Assembly: GCF_031157275.1 (NCBI RefSeq)
Contig: NZ_JAVIFW010000008.1
Location: forward strand, 186,001 to 250,000
Origin: Streptomyces sp. LHD-70
GTDB taxonomy: Bacteria > Actinomycetota > Actinomycetes > Streptomycetales > Streptomycetaceae
Length of the DNA stretch: 64,000 bases
Direction: 5' to 3'
Part shown: in pieces, positions 33,124 through 41,810 of the stretch
Position numbering within the stretch: position 1 is the stretch's first letter
Layout of the letters: every line of letters starts with the position of its first letter
Program-made: the position numbers and the translations under genes
Notes under the pieces: model-generated
The model's input: only the letters and a program-made list of their open reading frames with translations
What the model was told of the DNA's origin: nothing
Databases searched by the model: none

Positions 33124-33773
33124 TTGGGGGTGACCACCTTGTAGTTCTTGGGCACCTGGGCGTCGGGCCGGCGCAGGTACAGCGGCCGCGGCGGCTCCAG
33201 GTCCTGTCCGGCCGCAAGGCGCTCGGCGGCGAGTGCGGCGAGCGCGCCGGCCGAGACGTGCTCCGGGCCGCGGGCGCCGGTGAACGTGTCCGGGTAGAGG
33301 AGCGCGCCCGCGCCGACCGCGGGCAGTGAGGCGACCTGCTCGGCGATCTCGGCGGGGCGGTCGACGGCCGGGTCGGTGAGGCGGGTGCGCGGGTCCGCGT
33401 ACCGCGCCCAGTAGACCTCCTTGCGGCGGGCGTCCGTGGCGACGACGAAGTCGCCCTCGATCCCGGCCGCGTACGCGAGGCCGTCGAGGGTGCACACGCC
33501 GTGCACGGGGATGCCGAGCGCCGAGCCGAAGGTCTCCGCGGTCATCAGGCCGACGCGAAGGCCGGTGTAGGGGCCGGGGCCGACGCCGGTCACGATCGCG
33601 GTGACGGCGTCGAGCTTCACACCGGCCTCGGCGAGCACCCGGTCGACGGCGGGCAGCAGCAGCTCCCCGTGTCTGCGCGCGTCCACCTGACTGGACTCGG
33701 CGATGACGGTCGCACCGTCGTGCAGGGCGACGGTGACGGCGGGGGTGGCGGTATCCAGAGCGAGCAAGAGCAC
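33120..33773 (-). CDS. tsaB: t6A synthesis complex protein TsaB
   Basis: 217 residues. Inactive ASKHA-fold partner that dimerises with TsaD. It starts LLLALDTATPAVTVALHDG; TGVGPGPYTGLRVGLMTAE is the family signature near residue 62. It lacks the TsaD metal His residues, as normal. The GTG start at 33773 begins the tsaB-rimI-tsaD-small gene operon; all four overlap. Confidence 0.95.
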   Translation of the reverse strand: MLLLALDTATPAVTVALHDGATVIAESSQVDARRHGELLLPAVDRVLAEAGVKLDAVTAIVTGVGPGPYTGLRVGLMTAETFGSALGIPVHGVCTLDGLAYAAGIEGDFVVATDARRKEVYWARYADPRTRLTDPAVDRPAEIAEQVASLPAVGAGALLYPDTFTGARGPEHVSAGALAALAAERLAAGQDLEPPRPLYLRRPDAQVPKNYKVVTPK

Positions 33774-33878
33774 GCAAACAGCCTACGGCCCCCGCGCCCC
33801 GGGCACGGTGCCCAGGCGAGCCCTTCACCGGCTGCTACCGTCAGCGCACAAGTCCGTATATACGAAGGGTGGAGCACG

Positions 33879-34427
33879 GTGGCACGCAGCAGCTCGGGAA
33901 TCGTGGCCGGGCTCACCGCGGCTGCCCTCGCCGCAGTCGGCTTCCTCGCCTACCAGGCTTCGGCGAGCGCCCCCGAGTCACTGGGCAAGCCGAAGCAGGA
34001 CGCTCCCGCGACGGCCCCCCGCACCCCCAGGACGAACGCCGACCCGAAGGCGGTCCCGGCGGCCTCGGGCAAGGGCCTGCGGGTCGTGTACGCGCTGGAG
34101 GCGGACCGCGTCTGGCTGGTCGGCGCGGGCGGCAAGGCCAAGCGCACCTTCGAGGTCACGCCCTCCACGGTCGACCCCACCCCGGGTGAGTACAGCGTGA
34201 CCACGCGGTCCGGCAAGGTCACCGGCTCGGACGGGGTGCCGATCGAGCACGTCGTGCGGTTCGCGAACGTGGACGGGGTGTCGGTCGGCTTCAGCGCCGC
34301 GGTCGACGGCTCCACGCCGAAGCCCGACCCCGCGAAGCAGACCGGCGGCATCCGGGAGTCGCGCGCCGACGGCCAGGCGATGTGGGAGTTCGCGACGGTC
34401 GGCACGAAGGTCGTCGTCGTCCCGTAA
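33879..34427 (+). CDS. Secreted L,D-transpeptidase-like protein without catalytic residues
   Basis: 182 residues. One N-terminal hydrophobic helix (IVAGLTAAALAAVGFLAYQA) exports or anchors it. The remainder follows the YkuD plan: an opening strand WLVGAGG, TPGEYSV, a middle VRFANVDGVSVGF, and the closing GIRESRADGQAMWEFATVGT, where real enzymes have SHGCxR then the VGTPV ending. Here the HGC positions read TGG and the earlier catalytic His is absent, so cross-linking activity is not expected. GTG start; GGTGGAG 4 nt upstream. It is divergent from tsaB. The fold assignment is by eye, so moderate. Confidence 0.7.
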   Translation: MARSSSGIVAGLTAAALAAVGFLAYQASASAPESLGKPKQDAPATAPRTPRTNADPKAVPAASGKGLRVVYALEADRVWLVGAGGKAKRTFEVTPSTVDPTPGEYSVTTRSGKVTGSDGVPIEHVVRFANVDGVSVGFSAAVDGSTPKPDPAKQTGGIRESRADGQAMWEFATVGTKVVVVP

Positions 34428-34500
34428 GGCACCGCGGGCGACCGGTCTCACGGCGTACGGGACCACCCGATCCGGCGAACACGTACCCAGGGCGTTCGAG

Positions 34501-34683
34501 TCAGGCCGCGTCGCGGTGGGTGTGCGGGCCCTCGTCCTCGCGCTTCGGCTCCGGGATCGCGACCGTGTGACGCTCCGGCGCCCGTGGAGGTCTCGACACC
34601 GCCTCGGCGGCGGCGCACGACGCGAGCAGGGCGCTCATCGACAGCCCTTGCGGCTTGGTCTCACGGGGGTCCGACGCCGACAT
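34501..34683 (-). CDS. 60-residue protein behind a candidate iron box
   Basis: 60 residues, not recognised. It starts MSASDPRETKPQGLS, has one Cys (SCAAAEAVS) and a polar basic end (PKREDEGPHTHRDAA). No membrane helix. Translation is supported by GGGAGG 4 nt before the ATG. A palindrome resembling the DmdR/IdeR iron box lies 31-46 bp upstream, so iron-repressed expression is possible. It stands between the L,D-transpeptidase-like gene (convergent) and tsaE. Confidence 0.7.
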   Translation of the reverse strand: MSASDPRETKPQGLSMSALLASCAAAEAVSRPPRAPERHTVAIPEPKREDEGPHTHRDAA

Positions 34684-34713
34684 GGTGCCTCCCGGGCTCA
34701 GAGGGCAACGAAG

Positions 34714-34729
34714 TTAGGCAAGCCTAACC
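34714..34729. promoter_or_regulatory. Candidate iron box (DmdR/IdeR type)
   Basis: TTAGGCAAGCCTAACC contains GTTAGGC/GCCTAAC arms (34713-34728) around an AA centre and matches most positions of the actinobacterial iron-box consensus (TTAGGTTAGGCTAACCTAA) except the centre and the right end. It overlaps the probable promoter of the 60-residue gene. Confidence 0.55.
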
Positions 34730-34828
34730 ACGTCGTGGTATCCATGTGACCACGCCGGATGCCCCCCGCGCAACATCTTCCCGACAGCTTGTCGGAACCT
34801 CCGAGCGGACGCTCCGTCCGTGCGCCTC

Positions 34829-34966
34829 GGGCCGCCAGTGCCTGGTGCCTCGGGCCGCCAGTGCCTGGTGCCTCAGGCCGCCAGTGCCTGGTGCCTCAGG
34901 CCGCCAGTGCCTGGCGCCTCAGGCAGCCACCGCCTGGCGCCTCAGGCAGCCACCGCCGCGAGGTCG
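34829..34966. repeat. 23-bp tandem array across the tsaE stop
   Basis: Six units of 23 bp begin at 34829, 34852, 34875, 34898, 34921 and 34944 (start GGGCCGCCA or AGGCAGCCA). The first four are nearly identical; the last two diverge into tsaE. The tsaE stop (34942-34944) lies in the repeated CTCAGG. Confidence 0.9.
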
Positions 34967-35463
34967 GCCGCGTGCCAGCGCGCGCCGATGCCGGTCAGGC
35001 GGACCTGCCGTACGTCGTCGTCGGTATCCCCGGTCGCCCGGTGGATCGCCACGTGCAGCCGGTCGTCGGACAGGTCCTCGACCTTGCCCTCGCCCCACTC
35101 GACGACGATCACCGACTCCGGCAGCGAGACGTCCAGGTCCAGGTCCTCCATCTCGTCGAGCCCGCCGCCCAGGCGGTACGCGTCCACGTGCACCAGCGGC
35201 GGGCCGTCGCCGAGGGCCGGGTGGACGCGGGCGATCACGAAGGTGGGCGAGGTCACGGCGCCGCGCACGCCGAGCCCCTCACCGAGGCCGCGGGTCAGCG
35301 TCGTCTTCCCGGCGCCCAGCTCGCCGTTCAGCATCACCAGGTCGCCGGGGCGAAGGAGCTTGGCCAGGCTGCGGCCCAACTCCCGCATCTGCTCGGGGGA
35401 GGTGACGGTGAGGCGGACGGTCTCGCCGGGGGCGGCCGGGGACTGGGTGTGCGGTGCTTCCAT
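34942..35463 (-). CDS. tsaE: t6A synthesis ATPase TsaE
   Basis: 173 residues. P-loop ATPase that resets the TsaB-TsaD complex. Walker A is NGELGAGKTTLTRGLG near residue 45; TSPTF and VHVDAYRL are family motifs; VEWGE is the Walker B-like region. ATG at 35463 (MEAPHTQ) preferred; a GTG eight codons upstream is possible. The last residues (WHAADLAAVAA) are encoded by the edge of a 23-bp tandem array, so the C-terminus may vary between strains. Confidence 0.93.
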   Translation of the reverse strand: MEAPHTQSPAAPGETVRLTVTSPEQMRELGRSLAKLLRPGDLVMLNGELGAGKTTLTRGLGEGLGVRGAVTSPTFVIARVHPALGDGPPLVHVDAYRLGGGLDEMEDLDLDVSLPESVIVVEWGEGKVEDLSDDRLHVAIHRATGDTDDDVRQVRLTGIGARWHAADLAAVAA

Positions 35464-35527
35464 AGCAATCCACGGTAGCCCCTGCACGGCCCTGCCGGTC
35501 CCCCGCCGAATCCCCTCCCGTACGGGC

Positions 35528-36739
35528 TCAGACCGCCGTGCTGCGGGACTGCTCCCGGGCGCGTACGACGAGGTCCGCGAGGCGGTCGAGCACGGTCTCC
35601 GGGTGCTCCAGCATCACCAGGTGCCCGGCGTCCGGAACGATCACCAGCTCCGCCTCGGGCAGCAGGTCGGCCATGGCCTCGCTGTGCTCGCTCGGGGTGA
35701 CCAGATCCTTGTCTCCGGCCAGGACGAGCACGGGCAGCGCGGCGAAGTGCCGCAGCGCCTCGGCCTTGTCGTGGTCGGCGAAGGCCGGGTAGAACTCCGC
35801 GACCACGTCGATCGGAGTGCCCTCGATCATCCGCTCCGCGAACCGCGCCACCGCCGGGTCCACGTCCCGCGAGGCGAAGGAGTACCGCTTGATGATCCCC
35901 GCGAACAGGTCGGCGGTCGCCCGGCGCCCCTTCTCGATCAGCTCGGCCCGCTGACCGAGCGCCTTGAGCACACCGGGAAGGACCCGGCGCACCGCGTTGA
36001 CGCCCGCCACGGGCAGGCCGTAGTTGACCTCGCCGAGCTTGCCCGACGACGTACCGACGAAGGCCACGCCGACGACGCGGTCGCGGATCAGCTGCGGGTA
36101 CTGGTCGGCCAGGGCCATCACCGTCATGCCGCCCATCGAGTGCCCGACGAGGACCAGCGGGCCCTCGGGCGCGGCCGCGTCGATGACGGCCTTCAGGTCG
36201 CGGCCCAACTGGTCGATGTCGACGGGCACCCGGTCCTCGGCCTGCGCCCGGCCGCGTTCCGAGCGGCCGTGGCTGCGCTGGTCCCAGTAGACGGTGCGGA
36301 CGGCGCCGCGCAGGGCGGCCCGCTGGAAGTGCCAGGAGTCCTGGTTGAGGCAGTAGCCGTGGCTGAAGACGACGGTGACCGGGGCGGGGTTGCGGCGGCC
36401 GAAGAGGCGGCGGCGCCGGGGGCCCGCGTCCTTCGCGTCCGGGTCGGGCTCGTCCACCTCGTAGTACAGCTCGGTGCCGTCGTCGGCGCGGGCCCGGCCG
36501 GGCATGCCGCGCAGCGTGCCGTACGGACCGGCGGAGTCCAGGGCGAGCCGGGCCTTCTTGCGCATGCCGCGGCCGACGGTCAGCCGCTCGATCGCGACGC
36601 CGGTGGCGGCACCCGCGGCGACCACGCCTATCGCGGCGCCGGCGATGCCCGCCAGACGCAAACTCGTGCTACCCGAACCGGCGGCCTGCACCGCGTCCAC
36701 CGCCGCTTCCACGGCCGACCCCGCACTGGTCTCGCTCAC
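35528..36739 (-). CDS. Alpha/beta hydrolase with N-terminal hydrophobic region
   Basis: 403 residues. Alpha/beta hydrolase: oxyanion region VVFSHGYCLNQDSWHFQ, nucleophile elbow VGHSMGGMT, acid Asp in LAGDKDLVTP, and catalytic His in PDAGHLVMLEHPE. The first 60 residues include an Ala/Gly-rich hydrophobic helix (LAGIAGAAIGVVAAGAATGV) that may anchor it to the membrane. An arginine-rich insert (GPRRRRLFGRRN) precedes the catalytic domain. It sits between alr and tsaE, an order common in Streptomyces; the substrate is unknown. Confidence 0.9.
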   Translation of the reverse strand: MSETSAGSAVEAAVDAVQAAGSGSTSLRLAGIAGAAIGVVAAGAATGVAIERLTVGRGMRKKARLALDSAGPYGTLRGMPGRARADDGTELYYEVDEPDPDAKDAGPRRRRLFGRRNPAPVTVVFSHGYCLNQDSWHFQRAALRGAVRTVYWDQRSHGRSERGRAQAEDRVPVDIDQLGRDLKAVIDAAAPEGPLVLVGHSMGGMTVMALADQYPQLIRDRVVGVAFVGTSSGKLGEVNYGLPVAGVNAVRRVLPGVLKALGQRAELIEKGRRATADLFAGIIKRYSFASRDVDPAVARFAERMIEGTPIDVVAEFYPAFADHDKAEALRHFAALPVLVLAGDKDLVTPSEHSEAMADLLPEAELVIVPDAGHLVMLEHPETVLDRLADLVVRAREQSRSTAV

Positions 36740-36809
36740 CTGCCGCTCCTGCCTGTTCGCTCACCTTTCCCGGGCTGTGGGGACGGCCCGGGTACTCGTT
36801 CACGTCCGG

Positions 36810-37952
36810 TCACTCGTTCACATAGACGCGCGGGACCCTCGATCCGATCCGCGTCACGATCTCGTACGCGATGGTCTCGGCCGCCTGCGCCCAGTCCTCG
36901 GCGGTCGGCTCGCCGCGGTCGCCGGGGCCGAAGAGGACCGCCTCGTCGCCGGGCGCGGGCTCGTCCCCGTCCAGGTCGACCACGAACTGGTCCATCGCGA
37001 TCCGCCCGGCCGCCGTCCGCACCTTCCCGCCGATGAGGACCGGGGCGCGGCCCGAGGCGTGCCGGGGCAGTCCGTCGCCGTAGCCGACGGGGACGAGGCC
37101 GAGAGTGGTGTCGGCGGGGGTCGCGTAGTGGTGGCCGTAGCTCACCCCGTGGCCCTCCGGGACGTGCTTGACCAGGGCGAGGGACGCGGTGAGCGTCATC
37201 ACCGGGCGCAGGCCGAAGTCCGCGGGCACGCCGATCTCGGGGCTCGGCGAGATGCCGTACATCGCGATGCCGGGGCGCACCAGGTCGTACTGCGCGTCGG
37301 GCAGGGTCAGAGTGGCCGGGGAGTTGGCGATATGCCGTACGTCGGGGCGCAGGCCCGCGTCCTCGGCGTACGCCACGGCCTGGGCGAAGGCCTCCGACTG
37401 GGCGGCGATCGAGGGGTGGCCCGGCTCGTCCGCGCAGGCGTAGTGCGACCAGATCCCGGTGACCCGGAGTACGCCCTCGGCCTCGGCCTTCAGGCACTCC
37501 TCGACGAGCTCGGGCCAGTCGGCGGGCTGGCAGCCGTTGCGGCCGAGGCCGGTGTCGGCCTTCAGCTGGACGCGGGCGGTACGGCGGGCCTCGCGGGCGG
37601 CGTCGGCGACCTCGCGGAGCGCCCACATGCCGCTCACCGACACCTCGATGTCGGCCTCGATCGCCTCGCGCCACGGGCCGCCGGGCGTCCACAGCCAGCA
37701 CAGGACGCGGGCCTCGTCCGGCCCGATCCCGGCGCCGCGCACGGCGAGCGCCTCCTGCGGGGTGGCGGTGCCGATCCAGGTCGCGCCGGCTTCGAGGGCG
37801 GCGCGGGCGCAGGGCAGCATGCCGTGTCCGTACGCGTCCGCCTTCACCACGGCCATGAACTCGGCGCGCGGCGCGCGGGCACGCAGAGCCCGCACGTTGG
37901 CTCGCAGAGCGGCCAGATCGATCTCGGCGCGGACGCGCGGTGTCTCTTTCAT
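36810..37952 (-). CDS. alr: Alanine racemase
   Basis: 380 residues. PLP enzyme producing D-alanine for peptidoglycan. The PLP Lys is in MAVVKADAYGHG near residue 36. The C-terminal catalytic Tyr is expected in HGVSYGHHYA, and PGIAMYGISP is a conserved barrel segment. The length is normal. The ATG at 37952 is about 145 bp after the nnr stop across a palindromic element, so alr may have its own promoter. Confidence 0.97.
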   Translation of the reverse strand: MKETPRVRAEIDLAALRANVRALRARAPRAEFMAVVKADAYGHGMLPCARAALEAGATWIGTATPQEALAVRGAGIGPDEARVLCWLWTPGGPWREAIEADIEVSVSGMWALREVADAAREARRTARVQLKADTGLGRNGCQPADWPELVEECLKAEAEGVLRVTGIWSHYACADEPGHPSIAAQSEAFAQAVAYAEDAGLRPDVRHIANSPATLTLPDAQYDLVRPGIAMYGISPSPEIGVPADFGLRPVMTLTASLALVKHVPEGHGVSYGHHYATPADTTLGLVPVGYGDGLPRHASGRAPVLIGGKVRTAAGRIAMDQFVVDLDGDEPAPGDEAVLFGPGDRGEPTAEDWAQAAETIAYEIVTRIGSRVPRVYVNE

Positions 37953-38022
37953 GGTCCGCCCAGTCTCTCGCACGGTCCAGGAGTGCGTCGTACGGGGCTC
38001 GCCCGGTGGATCTTCCCCTCCC

Positions 38023-38085
38023 CGCCCCTTCCCGAACTGGGGCTCCGCCCCAGACCCCGCATATCGACACAGTCGGGAAGGGGCG
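38023..38085. terminator. Nested palindrome between nnr and alr
   Basis: Outer arms CGCCCCTTCCCGA (38023-38035) and its complement (38073-38085) enclose a second hairpin CTGGGGC-TCC-GCCCCAG (38037-38053). The GGGGCTCCGCCCC core is, from general knowledge, a frequent dispersed element in Streptomyces intergenic regions. It probably ends the nnr transcript. Confidence 0.7.
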
Positions 38086-38098
38086 GTAGGGGAGAAGC

Positions 38099-39523
38099 TC
38101 AGCCCCCGACGACCTCGCGCCAGGCCACCGGCACCGCCTCCGCCACCTCCTGCGCCCCGACCGGCGCACCCCGCGCAGCCAGGCGGGCCGCGAGGCCGTG
38201 GAGGAAGGCGCCCGTGGACGCCGCGTCCACGGTGTCGAGGCCCGCGGCCAGGAGCGAGCCCGCCAACCCCGACAGCACATCCCCGCTCCCGGCCGTGGCC
38301 AGCCAAGACGTACCGGTCGGGTTCACCCGCACAGGCCGACCCGCAGCCGCGACCAGCGTGGTCGAGCCCTTCAACAGCACCGTCGCCCCGTACTCCTCCG
38401 CGAGCCGCCGTACCGCCGTGAGCCGGGCGGACTCGACCTCCGCGCGGTCCGTGCCGAGCAGCGCGGCCGCCTCGCCGGCGTGCGGCGTGAGCAGGGTCGG
38501 GGCCGTGCGGGCGCGGACCGTCGCACGGTCGGCGAGGCGCAGGCCGTCCGCGTCGATCAGGACCGGGACGTCCGCTGCGAGCACGTCCCGTACGCGGTCC
38601 GCGTCGTCGCCGAGGCCGGGGCCGACCACCCACGCCTGGACGCGGCCCGCCTTGGACGGCGGCCCGGAGTGCACCAGCGTCTCCGGGAACCGGTCGATCA
38701 CCGCGTCCGCCGCGGGCCCCACGTACCGCACCGCCCCCGCGCCCCCGCGCAGCGCGCCCGCGACCGCCAGGACCGCGGCGCCCGGGTAGCGCTCGGAGCC
38801 CGCCGCGATGCCGACGACACCACGCCGGTACTTGTCGCTCTCGGCGCCCGGCACCGGAAGCAGCGCCGCCACGTCCGCGTACTGCAGGGCCTCCAGGTCG
38901 GCCGCGGCGGGCAGTTCGAGCCCGATGTCGATCAGGCGGACCGCGCCCGCGCGTTCCTGCGCGGGGTCCACGAGGAGACCGGGCTTGTACGTGCCGAACG
39001 TCACCGTCGCGTCCGCGCGTACCGCCGGACCCCGCACCTCCCCCGAGTCCGCCTCGACGCCGCTCGGCAGGTCGACGGCGACCACGAAGGCGCGGGACTC
39101 CGCGGCCAGAGCGGCCAGCCGGGCCGCCTCCGGGCGGAGCCCGCCCCTGCCGCCGATGCCGACGATGCCGTCGAGGACCAGGCGGGCCTCCGCGAGGTCC
39201 CGCTCGGGCGCCGCCGACACCCGCCCGCCCGCCGCGAGCAGCGCGCGCAGCCCGCCCTCGTGCGTACGCTCCGGCGCGAGCAGCACCGCCGCGACCCCGG
39301 CGCCCCGGCGCGCGAGCCGGGCGCCCGCGTACAGCGCGTCCCCGCCGTTGTCCCCGCTGCCGACGAGCAGCACGACCCGCGATCCGTAGACCCGGCCGAG
39401 CAACTCCGCGCACGCGGCGGCCAGTCCGGCCGCCGCCCGTTGCATCAGCGCGCCCTCGGGCAGCCGCGCCATCAGCTCCCGCTCGGCCGCCCGTACCGTC
39501 TCGACCCTGAACGCCGTACGCAT
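38099..39523 (-). CDS. nnr: Bifunctional NAD(P)HX epimerase / dehydratase
   Basis: 474 residues. It repairs hydrated NADH and NADPH. N-terminal epimerase (YjeF_N) domain: VVLLVGSGDNGGDALYAGAR and VVAVDLPSGVEAD. C-terminal ADP-dependent dehydratase (ribokinase-like): GVVGIAAGSERYPGAAVLA, LLTPHAGEAAALLG and NPTGTSWLATAGSGDVLSG with the catalytic Asp. Both domains are complete. It lies between acpS and alr, 10 bp after acpS on the same strand. Confidence 0.95.
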   Translation of the reverse strand: MRTAFRVETVRAAERELMARLPEGALMQRAAAGLAAACAELLGRVYGSRVVLLVGSGDNGGDALYAGARLARRGAGVAAVLLAPERTHEGGLRALLAAGGRVSAAPERDLAEARLVLDGIVGIGGRGGLRPEAARLAALAAESRAFVVAVDLPSGVEADSGEVRGPAVRADATVTFGTYKPGLLVDPAQERAGAVRLIDIGLELPAAADLEALQYADVAALLPVPGAESDKYRRGVVGIAAGSERYPGAAVLAVAGALRGGAGAVRYVGPAADAVIDRFPETLVHSGPPSKAGRVQAWVVGPGLGDDADRVRDVLAADVPVLIDADGLRLADRATVRARTAPTLLTPHAGEAAALLGTDRAEVESARLTAVRRLAEEYGATVLLKGSTTLVAAAGRPVRVNPTGTSWLATAGSGDVLSGLAGSLLAAGLDTVDAASTGAFLHGLAARLAARGAPVGAQEVAEAVPVAWREVVGG

Positions 39524-39533
39524 ACGAGGATGC

Positions 39534-39902
39534 TCACCCTTCCGCGATCACCACGGCGGAGGCGACCCCCGCGTCATGGCTCAACGACACGTGCCAGCCG
39601 CGCACGCCGAGCTCCGCGGCCCGCTGCGCGACCGTTCCCTTGACGCGCAGCCGGGGCTGCCCGCTGTCCTCCACGTACACCTCGGCGTCCGTCCAGTGCA
39701 GCCCCGCCGGTGCGCCGAGGGCCTTGGCCAGGGCCTCCTTGGCGGCGAACCGGGCGGCGAGCGAGGCGATGCCGCGCCGTTCGCCGCTGGGCAGCAGCAA
39801 CTCCCGCTCGATGAAGAGCCGTTCGGCCATCCCCGGGGTCCGCTCCAGGGACGCCTTGAACCGGTCGATCTCCGCCACGTCGATCCCCACCCCGATGATC
39901 AT
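39534..39902 (-). CDS. acpS: Holo-[acyl-carrier-protein] synthase
   Basis: 122 residues. Attaches 4'-phosphopantetheine from CoA to ACP. Metal site Asp in IIGVGIDVAEIDRF and Glu in RFAAKEALAKALG are present, and HVSLSHDAGVASAVV ends the protein. It supports fatty-acid and possibly polyketide synthesis. The ATG overlaps the glmS TGA in ATGA, so it is translationally coupled to glmS. Coenzyme A supply may come from coaA nearby. Confidence 0.96.
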   Translation of the reverse strand: MIIGVGIDVAEIDRFKASLERTPGMAERLFIERELLLPSGERRGIASLAARFAAKEALAKALGAPAGLHWTDAEVYVEDSGQPRLRVKGTVAQRAAELGVRGWHVSLSHDAGVASAVVIAEG

Positions 39903-41746
39903 TCGACGGTGACCGACTTCGCGAGGTTGCGCGGCTGGTCCACCTCGTTGCCGCGCGCCGTGGCCAGTTCGCAGGCGAAGACCTGCAGCGGCACCGTCGC
40001 CACGAGCGGCTGGAGCAGCGTCGGCGTGGCCGGGATGCGGATCAGGTGGTCCGCGTACGGCACGACCGCCTCGTCGCCCTCCTCCGCGATCACGATGGTG
40101 CGGGCCCCGCGCGCCCTGATCTCCTGGATGTTGGACACGATCTTGTCGTGCAGGACCGAGCGCCCGCGCGGCGACGGCACGACCACGACCACCGGCACGC
40201 CCTCCTCGATCAGCGCGATCGGCCCGTGCTTGAGCTCCCCGGCGGCGAAGCCCTCGGCGTGCATGTACGCCAACTCCTTGAGCTTCAGGGCCCCTTCGAG
40301 CGCGACCGGGTACCCCACGTGCCGCCCCAGGAACAGCACCGTGTTCCGGTCGGCGAGCGAACGCGCCAGCTCCCGCACCGGCTCCATCGTCTCCAGGACC
40401 TGCTCGACCTCGCCCGCGATCTGCGCGAGCTCCCGGATCACCGCGCCGATCTCGTCGCCCCACTTCGTACCGCGCACCTGGCCCAGGTACAGCGCGACCA
40501 GGTAGCAGGCGACGAGCTGGGTGAGGAACGCCTTCGTGGAGGCGACGGCGACCTCGGGACCGGCGTGCGTGTAGAGCACGGCGTCCGACTCGCGCGGGAT
40601 CGTCGAACCGTTGGTGTTGCAGATCGCCAACACCTTGGAGCCCTGCTCGCGCGCGTGCCGCAGCGCCATCAGCGTGTCCATCGTCTCGCCGGACTGCGAG
40701 ATAGCGACGACGAGGGTGCGGGCGGCGAGGATCGGGTCCCGGTAGCGGAACTCGCTGGCCAGCTCCACCTCGCAGGGGATCCGCGTCCAGTGCTCGATGG
40801 CGTACTTGGCGATCAGGCCCGCGTGGAACGCCGTACCGCACGCGACGATCACGACCTTGTCGACCTCGCGCAACTCCGCGGCCGGGATGCGCACTTCGTC
40901 CAGGGTCAGCGAACCGGAGGCGTCGATCCGGCCGAGCAGCGTGTCGGCGACCGCCTTCGGCTGCTCGGCGATCTCCTTCAGCATGAAGTAGTCGTAGCCG
41001 CCCTTCTCCGCGGCCGAGGCGTCCCAGTCGATGTGGAACGTGCGTACGTCCGCGGGGTGCCCGGCGAAGTCCGTGACCGTCACCCCGTCCCGGCGCAGCT
41101 CGACCACCTGGTCCTGGCCCAGCTCGATCGCGGAGCGGGTGTGCGCGATGAACGCCGAGACGTCCGAGGCGAGGAATGACTCGCCCTCGCCGACGCCCAC
41201 CACGAGCGGGGAGTTGCGGCGCGCCCCGACCACCACGTCCGGCTCGTCCGCGTGCACCGCGACCAGGGTGAACGCCCCGTCGAGGCGGCGGCAGACCAGG
41301 CGCATCGACTCGGCCAGGTCGGCGCAGGCCGAGTACTCCTCGGCGAGCAGGTGGGCGACGACCTCGGTGTCCGTCTCGGAGAGCAGCTCGTGCCCGCGCT
41401 CCGCCAGCTCGGCCCTGAGCGCCGCGAAGTTCTCGATGATGCCGTTGTGCACGACGGCGACCCGGCCCGCGTTGTCGAGGTGCGGGTGGGCGTTGGCGTC
41501 AGTGGGGCCGCCGTGCGTGGCCCAGCGGGTGTGCCCGATCGCGCTGGAGCCGGCCGGCAGCGGCCGGTCCACCAGCTCCTTCTCCAGGTTGACCAGTTTC
41601 CCGGCCTTCTTCGCGGCCGCCAGACCGCCGTCGGCGGCGACCGCGACGCCCGCCGAGTCATAGCCCCGGTACTCCAGCCGCTTCAGTCCGGCGAGCACCA
41701 CGTCAAGCGCCGACTGCGAGCCGACGTAACCCACGATTCCGCACAT
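39899..41746 (-). CDS. glmS: Glutamine-fructose-6-phosphate aminotransferase
   Basis: 615 residues. Makes glucosamine 6-phosphate. N-terminal glutaminase with Cys2 nucleophile (MCGIVGYVG) and GHTRWATHG; two SIS sugar domains with VACGTAFHAG, AISQSGETMDT and the C-terminal ending NLAKSVTVE. The family length is exact. No glmS ribozyme is seen. The upstream gap is filled by a 32-bp tandem array. It forms a unit with acpS and lies near glmM. Confidence 0.98.
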   Translation of the reverse strand: MCGIVGYVGSQSALDVVLAGLKRLEYRGYDSAGVAVAADGGLAAAKKAGKLVNLEKELVDRPLPAGSSAIGHTRWATHGGPTDANAHPHLDNAGRVAVVHNGIIENFAALRAELAERGHELLSETDTEVVAHLLAEEYSACADLAESMRLVCRRLDGAFTLVAVHADEPDVVVGARRNSPLVVGVGEGESFLASDVSAFIAHTRSAIELGQDQVVELRRDGVTVTDFAGHPADVRTFHIDWDASAAEKGGYDYFMLKEIAEQPKAVADTLLGRIDASGSLTLDEVRIPAAELREVDKVVIVACGTAFHAGLIAKYAIEHWTRIPCEVELASEFRYRDPILAARTLVVAISQSGETMDTLMALRHAREQGSKVLAICNTNGSTIPRESDAVLYTHAGPEVAVASTKAFLTQLVACYLVALYLGQVRGTKWGDEIGAVIRELAQIAGEVEQVLETMEPVRELARSLADRNTVLFLGRHVGYPVALEGALKLKELAYMHAEGFAAGELKHGPIALIEEGVPVVVVVPSPRGRSVLHDKIVSNIQEIRARGARTIVIAEEGDEAVVPYADHLIRIPATPTLLQPLVATVPLQVFACELATARGNEVDQPRNLAKSVTVE

Positions 41747-41810
41747 GGGCGCAGCCTACGGCGCACACCCGCGATTCCGCCGCCGCCCGGGGCGCGCTGC
41801 CCGCTCCCGG

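Noticed and set aside
34829..34966. Insertion-sequence or attachment-site remnant
   Set aside because: No flanking target duplication, integrase or transposase; only a simple tandem array.
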